Origin: Planctomycetaceae bacterium
Lineage (GTDB): Bacteria; Planctomycetota; Planctomycetia; Pirellulales; UBA1268
NCBI GenBank assembly: GCA_005789975.1
Contig: SXWC01000141.1
Span: 1-7,847 of the forward strand
Length of the DNA: 7,847 bases
Direction of reading: 5' to 3'
Each line of letters begins with the position of its first letter. Position 1 is the stretch's first letter. The translations under genes were made by a program, and so were the position numbers. The notes beneath the pieces are model-generated. The model saw only the letters and a program-made list of their open reading frames with translations. It was not told the origin of the DNA and did no database searches. Positions 4,600-7,847 of this stretch are shown here, one piece after another.

Positions 4600-6870
4600 A
4601 TGACAGAGCAGCATACGACGCAACGCGAGCTCTTCGAGAGCCGACCGCAGTGGGCCGAGGATGACGCCCGCCGCGGCACGATCGCCACCGTGGTGCTGTC
4701 GGAGGGCGTCGACAAGCCGCTCGACTACCTCGTGCCGGAGTCGCTCATCGCGACCGTCGAGCCGGGCCGCCGCGTGCGGGTGCCGCTCGGCCGGGCAAAC
4801 CGGGAGCGGCTCGGCTATTGCGTGGCTGTCCGGCACGGCGAGTTGCCCCAGACGCCGCTCAAGAGCGTGGCGGGCGTCGAGGACGAGAAGCCGCTGCTCT
4901 CGCAGCGGATGATCGAACTGACCAAGTGGATGGCCGACCGCTGGATGGCCCGCTGGGGCGAGGTGCTGGAGGCCGTGCTGCCGGCCGGCGTGCGGCTGCG
5001 GAAGCCGCCGCGATTGTCCCCCCTGCTCGTCGCCAGCGGCGCGGCCCCCGCCCGGAGCCCCACGCCCTCGCAGGCCAAGGCGCTGGCGGCCGCCACGGAG
5101 CCGAAGACTGCGGAGCAACTGGCCAAGGAGACGGGCGCGAGTCGGGCCGTGATCAGTCGGCTCGTGAAGCTCGGACTGCTTTGTGAGGCGGGGTCCGTAG
5201 AGCGGTCATCACGCGGACCGACGCCGGAGCGGCCCGCGATCGAGCACGATCGTCCCGCGGAACTGTCGCCGCCGCAGGAGGCGGCCCTCGCCGCGATCAA
5301 GGATTCGATGCAGGCCTCGCGACACGAGACGATCGTGCTTTTCGGCGTCACCGGCAGCGGCAAGACCGAAGTCTATCTGCAGGCCGTCGAGGAGACGGTG
5401 TCGTATGGCCGGCAGGCGATCGTGCTCGTTCCCGAGATCAGCCTCACGCCCCAGACCTGCGACCGCTTCCGGGCCCGGTTCGGCACCGTCGCCGTGCTCC
5501 ACAGCCACCTCACCCCCGCGGAGCGGCATGCCCAGTGGCGCGAGATCGCGTCGGGCCGGGTCAACGTGGTGGTTGGCGCGCGGTCGGCGATCTTCGCGCC
5601 CACGCCGCGGCTCGGCCTGGTCGTCATCGACGAGGAGCACGAGTCGTCGTTCAAGCAGGCCACGGCGCCGAGATACCACGCCCGCGACGTCGCCGAGTGG
5701 ATCACGAAGGTCCAGGGGGTGCCGCTCGTGCTCGGCTCGGCCACGCCTTCGCTCGAAACCTTCGCGCGGTGCCTGTCGGGTGATTGGCGGATGTGCCGGC
5801 TGGCCAGCCGGGTGGGCGGCTCACAGTTGCCGGCGGTGATCACCGTCGATCTCCGGGAACGGGGCAGCCGGTCTCGCGGCGCCGTCAGCCCGCGGCTGGC
5901 GGCGGGTATCCGCTGGGCTCTCGATGGCGGCGGGCAGGTGATGCTGCTGCTCAACCGCCGCGGCTTCGCCACGCACGTGCAGTGCCACGCCTGCGGTCAC
6001 GCGGCCCGCTGCGACCAGTGCGATCTCGCCCTCACGCTCCACCAGCCGGGCAACCGAGGCATCTGCCACGGCTGCGGGCTCGTCACGCGGATCCCCGCCG
6101 ATTGTCCCGATTGCCATGCCCCGGGCCTCGCCCACTCGGGCACCGGCACGCAACGTCTGGAGGAGCAGATCCGGCGGTCGTTTCCCGACGCGGCCGTGGC
6201 CCGGATGGACACCGACACCATGCGTTCGCGGGGCAGCCACGAGCGGACGCTCGACGCCTTTCGCAACCGCGAGATCGACATCCTCGTGGGCACGCAGATG
6301 ATCGCGAAGGGGCTCGACTTTCCGGCGGTGATGCTGGTGGGTGTGGTCAACGCGGATGCGGCCCTGCACCTGGCCGATTTCCGCGCCTCCGAGCGGACGT
6401 GCCAGCTCGTCACGCAGGTCGCCGGTCGCAGCGGACGCGGTCCGCTCGGGGGCCGCGTGGTGGTGCAGACGAGCACCCCCGACCATCCGGCAATCCGGGC
6501 GGCGGCCGCGCACGATTACGAGGCGTTCGTCCGCAGCGAGCTCCCCGTCCGGGAGGCGCTGCTCTATCCTCCGTACGGTCACATCGTGCGGCTCGTCTTC
6601 CGCAGCGTGGATGAGAGGGCGGCGTCCGACTGGGCGGGAAACGTCGCGGACCGGCTCCGGCAGGCGGCCGCCGCCATGCCGGTGGTCCGCGTGCTCGGTC
6701 CCGCCCCGGCCCCGATTGCCCGGCTTCGTGACCGATTCCGCTGGCATGTGCAGGTGCACGGCCCCGACGGCCCCGCGCTCCGCGATCTCGTGGCCCGCGC
6801 CACCGCCACGCTCAAGACCCCGGACGCCGTCGCCTGGATCATCGACGTCGATCCCGTCGAGATGTTGTAG
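4600..6870 (+). CDS. priA: Primosomal protein N' (replication restart DNA helicase PriA)
   Basis: PriA recognises stalled forks and D-loops, unwinds DNA 3' to 5' and loads the replicative helicase for restart. The protein is complete at 756 residues (E. coli about 730). The N-terminal 3'-end-binding domain is at about 27-130 (VDKPLDYLVP at 37-46). A winged-helix-like segment is at about 155-200. The helicase core has Walker A GVTGSGKTE (249-257), DEEH (344-347), GSATPS (379-384), GTQMIAKGLDFP (564-575) and motif VI QVAGRSGRG (606-614). The PriA-specific zinc module is inserted at 462-505 with all eight cysteines (462, 465, 471, 474, 489, 492, 502, 505). The C-terminal domain ends WIIDVDPVEML, typical of the family. 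The start ATG 4600 has no ribosome site, but no better in-frame start precedes the conserved domain. The gene is divergent from nadD, and the sensor kinase follows 16 bases later on the same strand. Confidence 0.97.
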   Translation: MTEQHTTQRELFESRPQWAEDDARRGTIATVVLSEGVDKPLDYLVPESLIATVEPGRRVRVPLGRANRERLGYCVAVRHGELPQTPLKSVAGVEDEKPLLSQRMIELTKWMADRWMARWGEVLEAVLPAGVRLRKPPRLSPLLVASGAAPARSPTPSQAKALAAATEPKTAEQLAKETGASRAVISRLVKLGLLCEAGSVERSSRGPTPERPAIEHDRPAELSPPQEAALAAIKDSMQASRHETIVLFGVTGSGKTEVYLQAVEETVSYGRQAIVLVPEISLTPQTCDRFRARFGTVAVLHSHLTPAERHAQWREIASGRVNVVVGARSAIFAPTPRLGLVVIDEEHESSFKQATAPRYHARDVAEWITKVQGVPLVLGSATPSLETFARCLSGDWRMCRLASRVGGSQLPAVITVDLRERGSRSRGAVSPRLAAGIRWALDGGGQVMLLLNRRGFATHVQCHACGHAARCDQCDLALTLHQPGNRGICHGCGLVTRIPADCPDCHAPGLAHSGTGTQRLEEQIRRSFPDAAVARMDTDTMRSRGSHERTLDAFRNREIDILVGTQMIAKGLDFPAVMLVGVVNADAALHLADFRASERTCQLVTQVAGRSGRGPLGGRVVVQTSTPDHPAIRAAAAHDYEAFVRSELPVREALLYPPYGHIVRLVFRSVDERAASDWAGNVADRLRQAAAAMPVVRVLGPAPAPIARLRDRFRWHVQVHGPDGPALRDLVARATATLKTPDAVAWIIDVDPVEML

Positions 6871-6886
6871 GCTTGCAGGCAAACTC

Positions 6887-7847
6887 ATGGCCTATCGATC
6901 GATCACCGACATTCTCGGCGAGACCAGCCTCGAGCGGAAGGTCCGCTTCCTGTTCGGGATGTGCCTGTTCGTGCTGATCGCGGGCAGCTTCTGGTGGTAT
7001 GGCAGCCGCACCGAGCAGCTCGTCTACGCCACCACGCGGAGCACGGGCCGCCACCTCGTCGATGCGATCATGCTCCAGTATCACTGGAAGACCCTGGAGA
7101 AGGAGCAGCAGTACACGAGCCTGATCGAGACGCTCGGCCGCACGCTCCAGAGCCAGCCCTACAGCTGGCGGTTGCTCGATCCCGATGCGGCGCCCGAGGA
7201 GCGGGCCGCGTACAAGCGGCTCGACGCCGCGGTGCTCGACTACTTTCGCGACCGTCCGCCGCCGGCCGCGTCGCCCGGGGAGCCCACGGCCGAATACCGG
7301 GAGTTCCGCACCGAAGACGCCTCGGAATACCACTACTACCAGCCGGTCCGGGCGCGGAAGAGCTGCCTCGTCTGCCACGAATACCAGGGATCGGCCGCCG
7401 GGGCCGCAGCCGCGGGCGATCTTCCCCGGCTCGCCGAGGGCGACTTGATGGCCGTCGTCAAGGTGGTGATGCCCGATGCGGCGACGCGGAAGTCGATCAA
7501 CTGGAATCGGGCGATCCTCCTCGCCACGGCCATCATCACGGTCTTCCTGGCCATGCTCGTCGCCTACGCCATCGTGCGGTACGTGATCGTGAAGCCGCTC
7601 GAGCACCTCCGCGACGTGAGCGACGAGGTCCGGCGGGGCAACCTCGACGCCCGGGCCGACATCCATACGGCCGACGAGTTCGAGGGTCTCGGACTCGCCT
7701 TCAACCGCATGCTCCGTGGGCTGCTCGACACGCAGGAGGAGCTCCGCAAGACCAACGGCACCCTCGATGAGAAGGTGGACGAGCTCGCGCAGGCCAATCT
7801 CAACCTCTATGAGATGAATCGGCTCAAGGGCGACTTTCTCGCCACGA
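6887..7847 (+). CDS. Membrane sensor kinase N-terminal part with periplasmic CxxCH (haem c) domain and HAMP; 3' truncated
   Basis: The frame is open from ATG 6887 to the window end (320 codons plus one base), so the protein is incomplete. A first membrane helix is at about 21-38. Residues 39-208 form a presumed periplasmic domain containing CLVCH at 160-164, the covalent c-type haem motif. The domain's style (YHYYQPVRARKSC, then a strand reading GDLMAVVKVVMP before the second helix) resembles DUF3365/Tll0287-like sensor domains. A second membrane helix is at about 209-232, a HAMP linker at about 231-284 (KPLEHLRDVSDEVRRGNLD) and a coiled coil at about 280-313. The visible end, MNRLKGDFLAT, is the usual lead-in to MSHELRTP of a HisKA domain, so a histidine kinase is inferred although the phosphoacceptor is outside the window. 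Only 16 bases separate it from priA and the ribosome site is weak (AGG near 6877), so it is probably read through from priA. Confidence 0.88.
   Translation, partial: MAYRSITDILGETSLERKVRFLFGMCLFVLIAGSFWWYGSRTEQLVYATTRSTGRHLVDAIMLQYHWKTLEKEQQYTSLIETLGRTLQSQPYSWRLLDPDAAPEERAAYKRLDAAVLDYFRDRPPPAASPGEPTAEYREFRTEDASEYHYYQPVRARKSCLVCHEYQGSAAGAAAAGDLPRLAEGDLMAVVKVVMPDAATRKSINWNRAILLATAIITVFLAMLVAYAIVRYVIVKPLEHLRDVSDEVRRGNLDARADIHTADEFEGLGLAFNRMLRGLLDTQEELRKTNGTLDEKVDELAQANLNLYEMNRLKGDFLAT
7364..7378 (+). other. CxxCH haem c attachment motif
   Basis: Codons for Cys-Leu-Val-Cys-His (residues 160-164) lie in the segment between the two membrane helices. That segment would be outside the cytoplasm, where cytochrome c maturation attaches haem. 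The cysteines at 160 and 163 are the only ones in this extracytoplasmic domain, which favours haem binding over a zinc site, though a distal ligand cannot be assigned. Confidence 0.65.

Noticed and set aside
4303..5118. Minus-strand open frame running from priA into nadD
   Set aside because: It is out of frame with nadD, crosses the divergent spacer and has no recognisable domain.
5821..6888. Long minus-strand open frame (355 codons) opposite priA
   Set aside because: It is antisense to the conserved PriA helicase core and zinc module, has no family-like motif, and long antisense frames are expected in GC-rich coding sequence.
6839..7666. Minus-strand open frame of 275 codons opposite the haem-type kinase
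   Set aside because: The plus frame shows membrane helices, CxxCH and HAMP in the right order; the antisense product is low complexity in Arg, Gly and Asp.
1..7847. CRISPR arrays, tRNA or rRNA genes, insertion sequences, phage or toxin-antitoxin modules
   Set aside because: None seen: no regularly spaced repeats, cloverleaf-like sequence, transposase motifs or terminal inverted repeats with target duplications.

Overview
The window is GC-rich, densely coded bacterial chromosome. The best lineage marker is the gene at 2035-2787. It starts with a type IV prepilin leader followed by the [16 protein letters not shown] stretch, which is characteristic of the DUF1559/H-X9-DG pseudopilin-like proteins that planctomycetes carry in large numbers. 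Together with the base composition and two sensor kinases, this suggests a planctomycete (Pirellulales-like). That is inference from protein style; there is no rRNA or other phylogenetic marker here.

Layout from left to right. (1) 2-634 (+): C-terminal part of ClpX, the unfoldase of the ClpXP protease, cut by the window edge. (2) 635-835: a convergent gap with a perfect 11-bp inverted repeat and a smaller hairpin. (3) 836-1756 (-): a soluble orphan histidine kinase with no receiver domain and no response regulator beside it. (4) 1757-2034: a divergent control region with an imperfect 24-nt hairpin and a possible -10 box. (5) 2035-3894 (+): a probable three-gene unit of prepilin-like protein, single-pass membrane protein of unknown function, and a small 100-residue protein of unknown function. 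(6) 3879-4502 (-): nadD of NAD biosynthesis, whose 3' end overlaps the small gene by 16 bases. (7) 4503-4599: a 97-base divergent nadD/priA spacer with inverted repeats, A/T tracts, a terminator-like hairpin in the nadD leader and a promoter-like sequence that would make priA leaderless. (8) 4600-6870 (+): complete priA, the replication restart helicase. (9) 6887-7847 (+): start of a membrane histidine kinase whose periplasmic domain carries a CxxCH c-type haem motif. The window ends just before its expected phosphoacceptor histidine.

Functionally the window mixes housekeeping genes (proteolysis, NAD synthesis, replication restart) with lineage-type envelope proteins and two signalling kinases. 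I see no mobile element, CRISPR array, tRNA, rRNA or defence system. The points most worth following up are the haem-type sensor kinase directly behind priA, the hairpin in the nadD leader, the candidate leaderless priA promoter, and the two unrecognised genes behind the prepilin-like gene.
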